Under the pieces are notes generated by a model. That model saw nothing but the letters and a program-made list of their open reading frames with translations, was not told the DNA's origin and did no database searches. The position numbers and the translations under genes are program-made. DNA of 16,987 nt from Desulfotignum sp. (GTDB lineage: Bacteria; Desulfobacterota; Desulfobacteria; Desulfobacterales; Desulfobacteraceae), in NCBI GenBank assembly GCA_021737445.1, contig JAIPDY010000049.1, positions 1 to 16,987 of the forward strand, in the 5' to 3' direction. Shown piece by piece: positions 7,374-14,270 of this stretch (the first letter of the stretch is position 1; each line of letters opens with the position of its first letter).

Positions 7374-7380
7374 AAGGAGG
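7374..7380 (+). promoter_or_regulatory. Ribosome binding site for a TTG start
   Basis: AAGGAGG lies 6 nt before TTG at 7387. There is no in-frame ATG for about 60 codons, and a shorter protein would lose conserved N-terminal ligase sequence. A second AAGGAGG-like sequence at 7315-7321, overlapping the previous stop, has no start codon near it. Confidence 0.8.
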
Positions 7381-7386
7381 AGATCG

Positions 7387-8967
7387 TTGAACTACTCAGG
7401 TTATGCTTCAATCCATGCACGACACATTCCTGAAAAGGTCTGTCTCATTGAAAGAACGCCTGCTTCAGGCACAAGACGCACCTTTACCTGGCAGGAATTC
7501 AATGATGAGATCAACCGGGCCGCCAATTTTCTGGCAAAAAAACTGGGGGTGAAAAAAGGGGATTTTGTCATGCATCTCCAGAACAATTCCCTGGAATGGC
7601 TGGTGACCTATTATGCCATCATCAGGCTGGGGGCGATCGTGGTGCCTTTGAACTTCAGGTTTGAAAGCAAAGATATCCAGTATGCCGCCGGGGTGTGCGA
7701 CCCGGATGTGTTCATTCTGGGGTCGGAATTTTTAGGTGTGGTTCAGCCGGTCCAAGACACCCTCTCTTCTGTTAAACATTATATCTGTGTGGGAAATGAG
7801 GTGCCCGGCGACATGATCGATTTTTCCACGATCCTCAAGTATGATGACATCAAAGATGCCCAGGTGGAAGTAGAAAGAGACCACGGCCTGGCCATGATGT
7901 TTACTTCAGGCACCACTGGCAAACCCAAGCCCGTGCTCCACACCCATTATTCCCTTAACAGCACGGCCGTGGGCAACGGCATGACCTATTTTGTGCAAAA
8001 AGATGACAACTATCTTGTTTTTCTGCCCCTGTACCATTCGGGGACCCTGTTTCTGTGGGCCCCGTTTTACGCCACCGGCGCCGCCGGCACTATTATCAGG
8101 GATTTAAAGGATCCCAAATGGATCATCGAAGCCATTGCCGCCGAAGGGTGCACAGACACCCTGTTTGTGGTTCCCATTGCCATCGCTGTTCTCAATGCTG
8201 TGAACAATGGAAAGATAAAGCTGGATGACTTTGATCTGTCCTCCTGGAAATATATGGAGATCGGTGCCCAGCCAGTGCCTTTTGACATCATGAAGGAACT
8301 GGTGGAAAAACTGCCCTGCAAGGTGTCCAACATATATGGCATCACAGAAGGCGGCGGGGGCGGCACCTTTAATCTGTACCCTGAGGATGTGCTGAGCAAA
8401 CCCGGTTCCATCGGCAAACCCACCTTTGGGGTGGAGGCTATGATCGTGGATCCCTTAGGCCAGGAACTGCCCCCCGGAGAGGTGGGAGAACTGGTCTTCA
8501 GAACCCCCCGCATGATGCTTGAATATTATTCCAATCCTGAAAAAACCAAAGAAACCATAAAAAATGGTTGGCTTTACACAGGAGATCTATTAAAGAAAGA
8601 CAGGGATGGATTTTTCTATATTGTGGACCGGATGAAAGACATGATCACCAGCGGGGGTGAAAACATCTATCCGGTGGAGATCGAGGATGCCCTCATGGAC
8701 CATCCGGATATTGATGATGTGGCCTGTATCGGATATCCTGATGACAGGCTTGTGGAGATTGTGATGGCAGTGGTCCAGCTCAAGGAGGGGCGGCAGATGA
8801 CAGAAGAGGATGTGATTGAATTTGCCAAAACCAAGCTGTCACTGTACAAGGTTCCCAGAAAAGTGACGTTTGACCAGGTGCCCAGAAACCCCACGGGAAA
8901 ATTGATGAAACCCCAGCTCAGAAAAAAATATACAGGCCGCAAAGAGGCGTTCAAGCAGTTGGCATAA
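7387..8967 (+). CDS. AMP-forming acyl-CoA synthetase (aryl- or short-chain acid CoA ligase)
   Basis: This 526-residue enzyme of the ANL superfamily activates a carboxylic acid with ATP to an acyl-adenylate, then to the CoA thioester. Motifs in order: the phosphate loop MFTSGTTGKPKP (171-182), YGITE (317-321), GWLYTGDL with Asp400, DRMKDMITSGGENIYP (414-429) at the hinge, and the C-terminal catalytic Lys in NPTGKLMKP (K505). It starts with TTG behind a strong AAGGAGG. The length and the lack of an extended N-terminal domain argue against a classical ~650-residue acetyl- or acetoacetyl-CoA synthetase. In context it could activate acetoacetate released by BKACE, benzoate formed by spontaneous or side cleavage, or cinnamate if the first enzyme acts as a lyase. 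Sequence alone does not decide. It is separated by 70 nt from the BKACE gene. Confidence 0.92.
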   Translation: MNYSGYASIHARHIPEKVCLIERTPASGTRRTFTWQEFNDEINRAANFLAKKLGVKKGDFVMHLQNNSLEWLVTYYAIIRLGAIVVPLNFRFESKDIQYAAGVCDPDVFILGSEFLGVVQPVQDTLSSVKHYICVGNEVPGDMIDFSTILKYDDIKDAQVEVERDHGLAMMFTSGTTGKPKPVLHTHYSLNSTAVGNGMTYFVQKDDNYLVFLPLYHSGTLFLWAPFYATGAAGTIIRDLKDPKWIIEAIAAEGCTDTLFVVPIAIAVLNAVNNGKIKLDDFDLSSWKYMEIGAQPVPFDIMKELVEKLPCKVSNIYGITEGGGGGTFNLYPEDVLSKPGSIGKPTFGVEAMIVDPLGQELPPGEVGELVFRTPRMMLEYYSNPEKTKETIKNGWLYTGDLLKKDRDGFFYIVDRMKDMITSGGENIYPVEIEDALMDHPDIDDVACIGYPDDRLVEIVMAVVQLKEGRQMTEEDVIEFAKTKLSLYKVPRKVTFDQVPRNPTGKLMKPQLRKKYTGRKEAFKQLA

Positions 8968-8990
8968 GTTCCAAACCAAAGTTACAGCCG

Positions 8991-9016
8991 GTGTGGATGC
9001 AACGGGCCCGCCACAC
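8991..9016 (+). other. Stem-loop upstream of dctP (GTGTGG / CCACAC)
   Basis: GTGTGG (8991-8996) can pair with CCACAC (9011-9016), and the loop itself contains the palindrome CGGGCCCG. No T-run follows, so this is not a standard terminator. It could protect the 5' end of the abundant binding-protein message or block readthrough partially. Confidence 0.35.
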
Positions 9017-9043
9017 TGATAACAGCATAACGTTAATCTTATG

Positions 9044-9053
9044 AGGAAAGGAA
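9044..9053 (+). promoter_or_regulatory. Ribosome binding site that selects dctP start at 9062
   Basis: GAGGAAAGGA lies 8 nt before the ATG at 9062. The in-frame ATG at 9041 lies upstream of this site and has no good site of its own, and using it would add seven residues in front of a normal signal peptide. Confidence 0.7.
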
Positions 9054-9061
9054 CAAACATT

Positions 9062-10138
9062 ATGAGAATTCGAACCGTTTCAAGTTTACTGCTGGTACTA
9101 ACGGTAGCCGTGAGTATGCTCGCTTTTTCCGGCCTGGCAGGTGCGTCTGCCCTTGACAAATGGAAACCGGATTTTGACCCCAGTGGCGCCAAGTACAAGT
9201 GCATTGTTTCCAATGTGTCCACCCCGGCTCTGGTGGGTACCCATGCCGGGTTTGAAATGCGCGATGAATTGTGGAAACGCACCAACGGACAGATCTACAT
9301 CGATTTTAAACCCCTTTCCATTCTCGGGGGCGAGGTTGAGGTGCTCAACATGCTCCAGATGGGCGCTATCCAGGGCATGGGGGTCTCTTCTGTGGCATCC
9401 ACCAACTTAGGGCCCAGGTTCGGTATCGTGAACCTGCCGTTTCTTGTGGACTCCTTTGAAAAACTGGACAAGTTCATCTCCAATGAAAAACTGTTCAACC
9501 ATTTTTTGAATGCCATGGATCATCAGGGCATCACAGGCCTGGATATCACCGGATATGGCAACTATGGCTGGGCCACCACAGAGCCTGTGAAATCCATTGA
9601 AGATGCAAAAAAAATAAAATTCAGGACAGCTGAGGCTGCTGTAAACCAGCTGTCCTACAGAAACTGGGGATTCAACCCCGTATCCATGCCATGGCCTGAT
9701 GTACAGGTGGCATTGAAACAGGGGGTCATCACCGGCCTGGACCATACCCCTGCCGTGTGCAACCTGACCAAAAAATTTGAAGTGGCCAAATATTTTACCC
9801 AGATCAACTATGCCCAGGGCCTGTTTATCTGGATTTTCAACAAAGCATGGCTGGCAAGCCTGCCTGATGATCTGCGCCAGACCTTTATAGAAACGGTGCA
9901 TGATGTGTGTGCAGCCAACCGTGAAAAAACAGCTGCCTGGGAAGAAGACAACATCGAAGCTGCCAAAGCAGCCGGTGTGGAGTTCTTTCAGCTGCCTGAG
10001 GCACAAATGGAGATCCTCAAAGATCAGAGTAAGGATACTTATGAAAAATATGCCGGTGAGATCAATAAATTATATCCCGGCGACACCTATAAACCGGATA
10101 ATTTTCTCAAAGAGGTTCAGGATTTTTTAAGCGAATAA
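9062..10138 (+). CDS. dctP: TRAP transporter periplasmic substrate-binding protein (DctP family)
   Basis: This 358-residue protein captures the substrate in the periplasm and hands it to the DctQM membrane complex for Na+-driven uptake. It has a clear Sec signal peptide: basic MRIR, a hydrophobic core (about 7-24) and probable cleavage after GASA near residue 30. There is no lipobox cysteine. DctP features include FLVDSFEKLDKF (127-138) and the conserved Arg in KIKFRTAEAAV (R188), which in the family makes a salt bridge to the substrate carboxylate, followed by VALKQGVITGLDHTP (216-230). The usual VDG-type segment is altered here to ITGLDH, so the ligand may differ from simple C4-dicarboxylates. 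In this operon the likely ligand is an aromatic alpha- or beta-amino acid or related carboxylate. A strong hairpin after the gene separates it from dctQM. Confidence 0.94.
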   Translation: MRIRTVSSLLLVLTVAVSMLAFSGLAGASALDKWKPDFDPSGAKYKCIVSNVSTPALVGTHAGFEMRDELWKRTNGQIYIDFKPLSILGGEVEVLNMLQMGAIQGMGVSSVASTNLGPRFGIVNLPFLVDSFEKLDKFISNEKLFNHFLNAMDHQGITGLDITGYGNYGWATTEPVKSIEDAKKIKFRTAEAAVNQLSYRNWGFNPVSMPWPDVQVALKQGVITGLDHTPAVCNLTKKFEVAKYFTQINYAQGLFIWIFNKAWLASLPDDLRQTFIETVHDVCAANREKTAAWEEDNIEAAKAAGVEFFQLPEAQMEILKDQSKDTYEKYAGEINKLYPGDTYKPDNFLKEVQDFLSE

Positions 10139-10155
10139 ATTTTTGACCCCTGACG

Positions 10156-10192
10156 GAATCCAGCCTGTTTTGCAGGCTGGATTCTTTGTATT
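10156..10192 (+). terminator. Strong hairpin between dctP and dctQ (terminator or attenuator)
   Basis: GAATCCAGCCTG (10156-10167) pairs perfectly over 12 bp with CAGGCTGGATTC (10173-10184) around a TTTTG loop, followed by TTTGTATT. It begins 17 nt after the dctP stop. The T-run is imperfect, so partial termination or 3'-end protection is likely. That would leave more binding-protein mRNA than membrane-subunit mRNA, as is usual for binding-protein transporters. Confidence 0.8.
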
Positions 10193-10217
10193 AACCATTG
10201 AGCCCGGGATTGTTTTT

Positions 10218-10700
10218 ATGCGTGGGAACATACTTAAGAAACTGGATAAGGCTGCCGGTCATTTTGAAGAGTGGACCCTTTTCATTATTGTCATGGCCGC
10301 GTTGGTCTCTTTGTTTGCCAACGTGGTGCTGCGGTATGGATTCAACTACACCCTTGCCTGGAGTGAGGAGCTGGTCCGGATTGTGATTATCTATTCCACT
10401 TTTGTGGGGGCCAGCGTAGCGGTCAAGCAGCGGGCGATGATCCGGATTGATGCCGTTGTCCAGATTTTTCCAATATTGAAAAAAGGCCTGACCTTTTATA
10501 CCAATGTCCTGATGCTGGTGTTTGCCGCAATGATGATCTATTATGGATATAAAATGACCCATCTCCAGCTTTTGACCCACCAGAAAACCATCATCATGCA
10601 GATTCCTCTGGTTGTGGTTTATGCTGTCATGCCGGTTACAGGGTTGATGATCTTTCTCAGAACGGTGCAGGTGATGATCCAGGATTTTACATCAAAATAA
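10218..10700 (+). CDS. dctQ: TRAP transporter small membrane subunit (DctQ family)
   Basis: This 160-residue protein has four predicted membrane helices (roughly 20-40, 50-70, 90-110 and 130-150) and the DctQ signature region FANVVLRYGFNYTLAWSEEL near 32-51, followed by KQRAMIRID. DctQ is the small helper subunit that holds the large DctM subunit and docks the binding protein. I start at the ATG at 10218. A TTG at 10143 is in frame, but the extra 25 residues would be encoded across the hairpin at 10156-10184 and are not family-like. No good ribosome site precedes the ATG (GGGATTG at best), consistent with low-level expression relative to dctP. Confidence 0.92.
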   Translation: MRGNILKKLDKAAGHFEEWTLFIIVMAALVSLFANVVLRYGFNYTLAWSEELVRIVIIYSTFVGASVAVKQRAMIRIDAVVQIFPILKKGLTFYTNVLMLVFAAMMIYYGYKMTHLQLLTHQKTIIMQIPLVVVYAVMPVTGLMIFLRTVQVMIQDFTSK

Positions 10701-10718
10701 AAAAAGGCCTTTTTTCCC

Positions 10719-12011
10719 ATGCAGACAAGTGACTTGATCATTCTTTGTATCTTACTGGGGTGCATGTTTACCTATGTGCCTGTGTTTTTGTGCCTGTTTT
10801 TCACTGCTGCCGTCGGCCTGATCTTCTTTCTGGATATGCCGCTGGCTCTTTTGATCCAGACGCTTTTCAGGAGCCTGGATAATTTTTCTCTGGTGGTGGT
10901 GCTGTTTTTTATCCTTTGCGGCAACATCATGAGCAAGGGAAAAACCGTTGAAAAACTGATCAACCTGGCCAATGCCCTGGTGAGCTGGCTCCCCGGGGGC
11001 CTGGGCATGGCCGGGGTTATAGGATGCGGGTTGTTTGGTGCCATCTCAGGTTCCACAGTGGCCACGGTGGTGGCTCTGGGCGGATTCATGATCCCGGCCC
11101 TGATGAAAAACGGGTATGATGAAAAATATACCCTGGGGCTCATGACCACCTCTCCGAACTTAGGCGTGATCATCCCCCCCAGCATCAGCATGATATTTTA
11201 TTCCATGATCAGCAATGTGTCCCTGGAAGGGCTTTTTATCACCGGATTTATCCCGGGCCTGCTTATTATTTTTTGTGTTTGTCTCTATACCTGGCTTAAA
11301 TACCGCAACAGAACTGACATAAAACGCCTTCCCGCCCCGAAGATCAATGAGCTGCTGGCGATTTTCAAGGAAGGGTTCTGGGCGCTGATGCTCATTGTCA
11401 TCATATTCGGCGGGATATTCTCAGGCATGTTCACTGCCAATGAGGCGGCAGTGGTGGCATCGGTGTATGCATTTTTTGTGGAGTATTTTATCTACCGCTC
11501 CATGAGCTTTAATGATATCAAAGAGGTGACAGTAAGCTCTGCCGTCACTTCCGCCACCCTGCTGCTCATTGTGGCATCAGCCACCTGTTTTGGTAGGTAT
11601 CTTACCTTTGAAAACATCCCCAACCGGGTGGCAGAGGTGGTGGTGGCCTCCATCCAGTCCCCGGTCATGTTCCTGCTGGCCATGAACATCCTGCTGCTCA
11701 TCATCGGCATGTTCATGGATATCATCTCAGCTACGTTGATTCTGGGGCCGGTATTTTTACCGCTTCTGGGACCGTTTGGCGTGGATCCCATGCATTTCGG
11801 GCTGATCATGACAGTGAACCTGGCCATTGGTTACTGTACCCCGCCCATGGGGGTGAGCCTGTTTATCACCGGATCTTTGGCAAAGCGGGATATTATCTAT
11901 GTGACCCGGGCCATCTGGCCGTTTCTGGCCATCCAGATCAGCGTGCTGTTTTTTCTGACCTATTTCCCCCAGGTGGTTCTGTTTCTGCCCAGGTTCTTTG
12001 GATATAATTAA
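10719..12011 (+). CDS. dctM: TRAP transporter large membrane subunit (DctM family)
   Basis: This 430-residue, very hydrophobic protein has the DctM layout of about 12 membrane segments. Family-like motifs are SGSTVATVVALGGFMIPALMK (the GSTxA region, about 110-130), PNLGVIIPPSISMIFYSMIS (about 147-166), FSGMFTANEAAVVASVYAF (about 233-251), and GMFMDIISATLILGPVFLPL and MTVNLAIGYCTPPMGVSLF in the C-terminal half. The two repeats each carry a hairpin motif where substrate and Na+ are bound in this family. It starts 18 nt after dctQ with a weak AAAGG site. Its stop codon is one base from the stop of the convergent response-regulator gene. It would import the substrate of the catabolic enzymes upstream. 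Confidence 0.94.
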   Translation: MQTSDLIILCILLGCMFTYVPVFLCLFFTAAVGLIFFLDMPLALLIQTLFRSLDNFSLVVVLFFILCGNIMSKGKTVEKLINLANALVSWLPGGLGMAGVIGCGLFGAISGSTVATVVALGGFMIPALMKNGYDEKYTLGLMTTSPNLGVIIPPSISMIFYSMISNVSLEGLFITGFIPGLLIIFCVCLYTWLKYRNRTDIKRLPAPKINELLAIFKEGFWALMLIVIIFGGIFSGMFTANEAAVVASVYAFFVEYFIYRSMSFNDIKEVTVSSAVTSATLLLIVASATCFGRYLTFENIPNRVAEVVVASIQSPVMFLLAMNILLLIIGMFMDIISATLILGPVFLPLLGPFGVDPMHFGLIMTVNLAIGYCTPPMGVSLFITGSLAKRDIIYVTRAIWPFLAIQISVLFFLTYFPQVVLFLPRFFGYN

Positions 12012-12012
12012 G

Positions 12013-12564
12013 TCAGATACCTTTGTCAATGATATCGGCATTGTGGCGGAGCCGCTCCTGGATACCCCTGGACACGGTCCAGTGCTGTTCAAACTCGTCC
12101 CAGAAGTCCCGGTTCTCGTCCTTCCAGTTGTCACCGAACCGCAGGTCAAAATGGTCCCCCATTTTTTCAAACAACAGCTTCCAGGTGGGTTTCCCCTGGC
12201 TTTTGGCCCCCATGAGTTCATCAATCAGGGTGTCTAAGTCACTTAAATGCTCCTTGGACAGATAGGAGACAGCCCCTTTTTTGATGGATTCTATCAGGGA
12301 TTTGGGGTTCATGGCGTTGGCGGTGAGCATGATGGCAGGGATGTCCCTTTTGACACACTGTTCCAGCAGTTTGATACCGTTGACCCCCATGATATCCAGG
12401 ATGGCAAGATCATACCGGGTGTTGAAGATTTTTTCCGAAGCGGTCTCATAGTCCTTTGCCACATCCACTGTTGCGGTTTCCAGTATCTCCTGGATGGTTT
12501 CAATGATATCTGGTTCATCATCCACTGCCAGGATGTGCTTGTCTTTAAGAAATGATCTGGTCAT
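12013..12564 (-). CDS. Orphan response regulator: receiver domain plus short uncharacterised C-terminus
   Basis: This 183-residue protein has an N-terminal CheY-like receiver domain (about 8-120). The acidic pair is D15-D16, the phospho-acceptor Asp57 is in LAILDIMG, Thr81 is in MLTAN and Lys104 is in YLSKEHL, so the phosphorylation chemistry looks intact. Residues 121-183 form a polar, Trp-rich tail (WKLLFEKMGDHF, DNWKDENRDFWDEFEQHW) that I do not recognise; it is not a standard helix-turn-helix, GGDEF or HD output domain. The start is ATG with an AGGAGAGG site about 6 nt upstream. No histidine kinase lies nearby. It is convergent with dctM with one base between the stop codons, and divergent from rfaE2. 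Its role is unknown. Confidence 0.9.
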   Translation of the reverse strand: MTRSFLKDKHILAVDDEPDIIETIQEILETATVDVAKDYETASEKIFNTRYDLAILDIMGVNGIKLLEQCVKRDIPAIMLTANAMNPKSLIESIKKGAVSYLSKEHLSDLDTLIDELMGAKSQGKPTWKLLFEKMGDHFDLRFGDNWKDENRDFWDEFEQHWTVSRGIQERLRHNADIIDKGI

Positions 12565-12586
12565 GGCGGCCTCTCCTTGCGGGTAT

Positions 12587-12623
12587 TTACCTAAAATGGT
12601 AAGTAATGCTTTTATATACCATT
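12587..12623. promoter_or_regulatory. Nested inverted repeats between response regulator and rfaE2
   Basis: TTACC-TAAAAT-GGTAA (12587-12602) is a perfect 5-bp inverted repeat with a 6-nt centre. Overlapping it, AATGGTA (12595-12601) is mirrored by TACCATT (12617-12623) with a 15-nt gap. Three TACC/GGTA half-sites in a 76-bp divergent gap could be an operator. An autoregulator of the divergent genes is possible but unproven. Confidence 0.35.
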
Positions 12624-12640
12624 AAACTGACAGGATTTAA

Positions 12641-13141
12641 ATGATAAAATCGATGAACAAACTGCTGTCTTTAAAGGATATGGAGCTTAAAGCCGCGCAA
12701 TTTCGTGCTGCCAGCAGAACCATTGTGTTTACCAACGGATGTTTTGATATCCTGCATGCAGGGCACGTGTCTTACCTGGCAGCAGCAGCAGGCCTGGGGG
12801 ATGTGCTGGTTCTGGGGCTCAATTCAGATCTGTCTGTAAAAAAAATCAAAGGAGATAAACGGCCGGTGATCAGCCAGGCCCACCGGGCCCGTGTGGTGGC
12901 GGCCCTTCAAATGGTGGATCATGTGGTGCTGTTTGATGAGCCTGACCCGGAAACACTGATCCGGGCCGTGTGTCCTGATGTCCTGGTGAAAGGGGCGGAC
13001 TGGAGTGAAGATGCCATTGCAGGGGCCGGTTTTGTCAGGGCCGGGGGAGGACAGGTGGTCCGCATCGATCTGGAGCCCGGCATATCCACCACATCCATTA
13101 TCAGGCGCATCGGAGCGCTCTATTATGGTGCCGGGTCATGA
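12641..13141 (+). CDS. rfaE2: D-glycero-beta-D-manno-heptose 1-phosphate adenylyltransferase
   Basis: This 166-residue cytidylyltransferase-fold protein matches the stand-alone second domain of HldE. It would adenylate heptose 1-phosphate to ADP-heptose, the precursor of the LPS inner core. The nucleotide-binding signature is TNGCFDILHAGHVSYL with His39-X-X-His42; GLNSDLSVKKIKGDKRPV follows, and near the C-terminus EPGISTTSIIRRI holds the ISTT-type nucleotide-binding motif. The ATG at 12641 has AGGA 5 nt upstream; a second ATG at 12653 is possible. The kinase half (RfaE1) is not in this window. The stop overlaps the start of pgeF (ATGA), so the two are translationally coupled. Confidence 0.92.
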   Translation: MIKSMNKLLSLKDMELKAAQFRAASRTIVFTNGCFDILHAGHVSYLAAAAGLGDVLVLGLNSDLSVKKIKGDKRPVISQAHRARVVAALQMVDHVVLFDEPDPETLIRAVCPDVLVKGADWSEDAIAGAGFVRAGGGQVVRIDLEPGISTTSIIRRIGALYYGAGS

Positions 13142-13929
13142 CCCTGTCTGGGGCCTGTTCTGTTCTTGGGTTTCAGGGTTTTTTATCCTGCGGCAGCCTG
13201 GTTCACGGGGTGTTTGAGCGCACCGGCGGGGTGAGCTGTGCCCCTTTTGACACGCTGAACGTGGGGTTCAGCACCGGGGATGACCTTTATGCAGTCACGG
13301 AAAACCGGAACCGGGTGTTATCCCGGCTGGATCTGCCCCGGGCCCTGTTTTTAAACCAGGTTCATGGCAGCAGGGTCCTGGTGCTCCCTGAAGATGAAAA
13401 AAAAGATCCAGGCCTGTTCTGGAAACCAGGGAAACCTGGTCCTAAGGTCTTTGCAACAGCTGACGCAGTGGTGACCAAGCAGCGCCGCCTGGCTCTGGTA
13501 ATCCAGGTGGCGGACTGCCAGGCGGTGATGCTGGCAGATCCCCATAAAAAGGTCATTGCCAATGTGCATTCCGGGTGGCGGGGCAGCGTGCAGAACATCA
13601 TCGGTGAATGTGTGGATGTCATGACCGGCAGGTTCGGGTGTGATCCCGGGCAGATCCTGGCAGGAATCTGTCCGTCCCTGGGACCCTGCTGCGCGGAATT
13701 TATCCATTATTTAAAAGAGATCCCGCCGGATCTGTGGAAGTACAAGGCACAGGATAATGACTGTTTTGATTTCTGGGCAGTTTCGGTTGACCAACTGCTG
13801 GCAAAAGGGCTGCGCCCGGACCACATAGAAAACATGAACCTGTGCACCCGCTGCAGCCCAAAGAGATTTTTTTCCTTTCGGAAAGCAAAGAAAACCGGCC
13901 GGTTTGCCTGTGCCATAGGCCTTTGCTGA
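13138..13929 (+). CDS. pgeF: PgeF/YfiH-family protein (polyphenol oxidase / peptidoglycan editing factor)
   Basis: This 263-residue protein is of the YfiH (multicopper polyphenol oxidase or laccase-domain) family. Members have been described as purine nucleoside phosphorylases/deaminases and, in E. coli, as a factor preventing mis-incorporation of L-Ser into peptidoglycan. Family motifs: HGVFERTGGVS (23-33), the metal-binding His in LNQVHGSRV (H76), Cys in VADCQAV (C127) and His in NVHSGWRGS (H144), then CPSLGPCCAEF and the C-terminal CTRCSPKRFFSFR. All three metal ligands are present. The start ATG overlaps the rfaE2 stop by four bases, so it is probably co-expressed, with no obvious shared pathway beyond the cell envelope. 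Confidence 0.92.
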   Translation: MTLSGACSVLGFQGFLSCGSLVHGVFERTGGVSCAPFDTLNVGFSTGDDLYAVTENRNRVLSRLDLPRALFLNQVHGSRVLVLPEDEKKDPGLFWKPGKPGPKVFATADAVVTKQRRLALVIQVADCQAVMLADPHKKVIANVHSGWRGSVQNIIGECVDVMTGRFGCDPGQILAGICPSLGPCCAEFIHYLKEIPPDLWKYKAQDNDCFDFWAVSVDQLLAKGLRPDHIENMNLCTRCSPKRFFSFRKAKKTGRFACAIGLC

Positions 13930-13966
13930 TACAGGAAAAGAATGGTAAATAAGGGGTTTTTTCACG

Positions 13967-13995
13967 TTGACTTCATTGGGAGCATGTGGTATTTG
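13967..13995 (+). promoter_or_regulatory. Candidate extended -10 promoter for the Fo operon
   Basis: TTGACT (13967-13972), a 17-nt spacer ending in TGG, and TATTTG (13990-13995) form a plausible sigma-70 promoter with an extended -10 (TGn). The start would be near 14002, about 50 nt before atpZ. The 122-bp gap holds nothing else that I recognise. Confidence 0.5.
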
Positions 13996-14051
13996 CTCAA
14001 AGGTAAATTGATCTTTGAACAGCCAGAAGACCAATATAAGAGAGGCGGGGG

Positions 14052-14270
14052 ATGAAAAAGGAAACCGGCAAAAACTTAAGAGAACTTGGTTATTTTGCCA
14101 GCCTCGGCATATCAGTGGCACTTTCCATTTTCATCGGCCTCGGTGTGGGGCTCTGGCTGGATAAAAAATTTGACACAAACCCTGTTTTGATGTTTGTGGG
14201 GCTGGGCCTGGGCATTGTTGCCGGGTTCAGCAATATCATCCGGGCAGGAAAAAAAGGGAAGAACTATTAA
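14052..14270 (+). CDS. atpZ: AtpZ/AtpI-like small membrane subunit of the ATP synthase cluster
   Basis: This 72-residue protein has two hydrophobic segments (about 12-34 and 44-63) separated by the short basic/acidic loop WLDKKFDTNP. That layout and the ALSIFIGLGVGLWLDKKF pattern match the AtpZ/F1Fo-ATPase-associated family (PF09527-type) found upstream of atpB. Such proteins are linked to Mg2+/Ca2+ uptake or to c-ring assembly together with AtpI. It starts with ATG after AGAGGCGGGG. Its stop codon overlaps the next start (TAATG), so translation is coupled. Confidence 0.87.
   Translation: MKKETGKNLRELGYFASLGISVALSIFIGLGVGLWLDKKFDTNPVLMFVGLGLGIVAGFSNIIRAGKKGKNY

Noticed and set aside
10143..10217. 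Upstream TTG start for dctQ
   Set aside because: The extra 25 codons would be read through the perfect hairpin at 10156-10184 and are not DctQ-like.
10700..10715. Perfect palindrome AAAAAAGGCCTTTTTT between dctQ and dctM
   Set aside because: With only a GGCC core and no loop it would not form a stable RNA hairpin; dctM follows within 4 nt, so a terminator is unlikely.
13930..14051. Possible small gene between pgeF and atpZ
   Set aside because: No start with a ribosome site and a credible product; the gap is better explained as promoter and leader.
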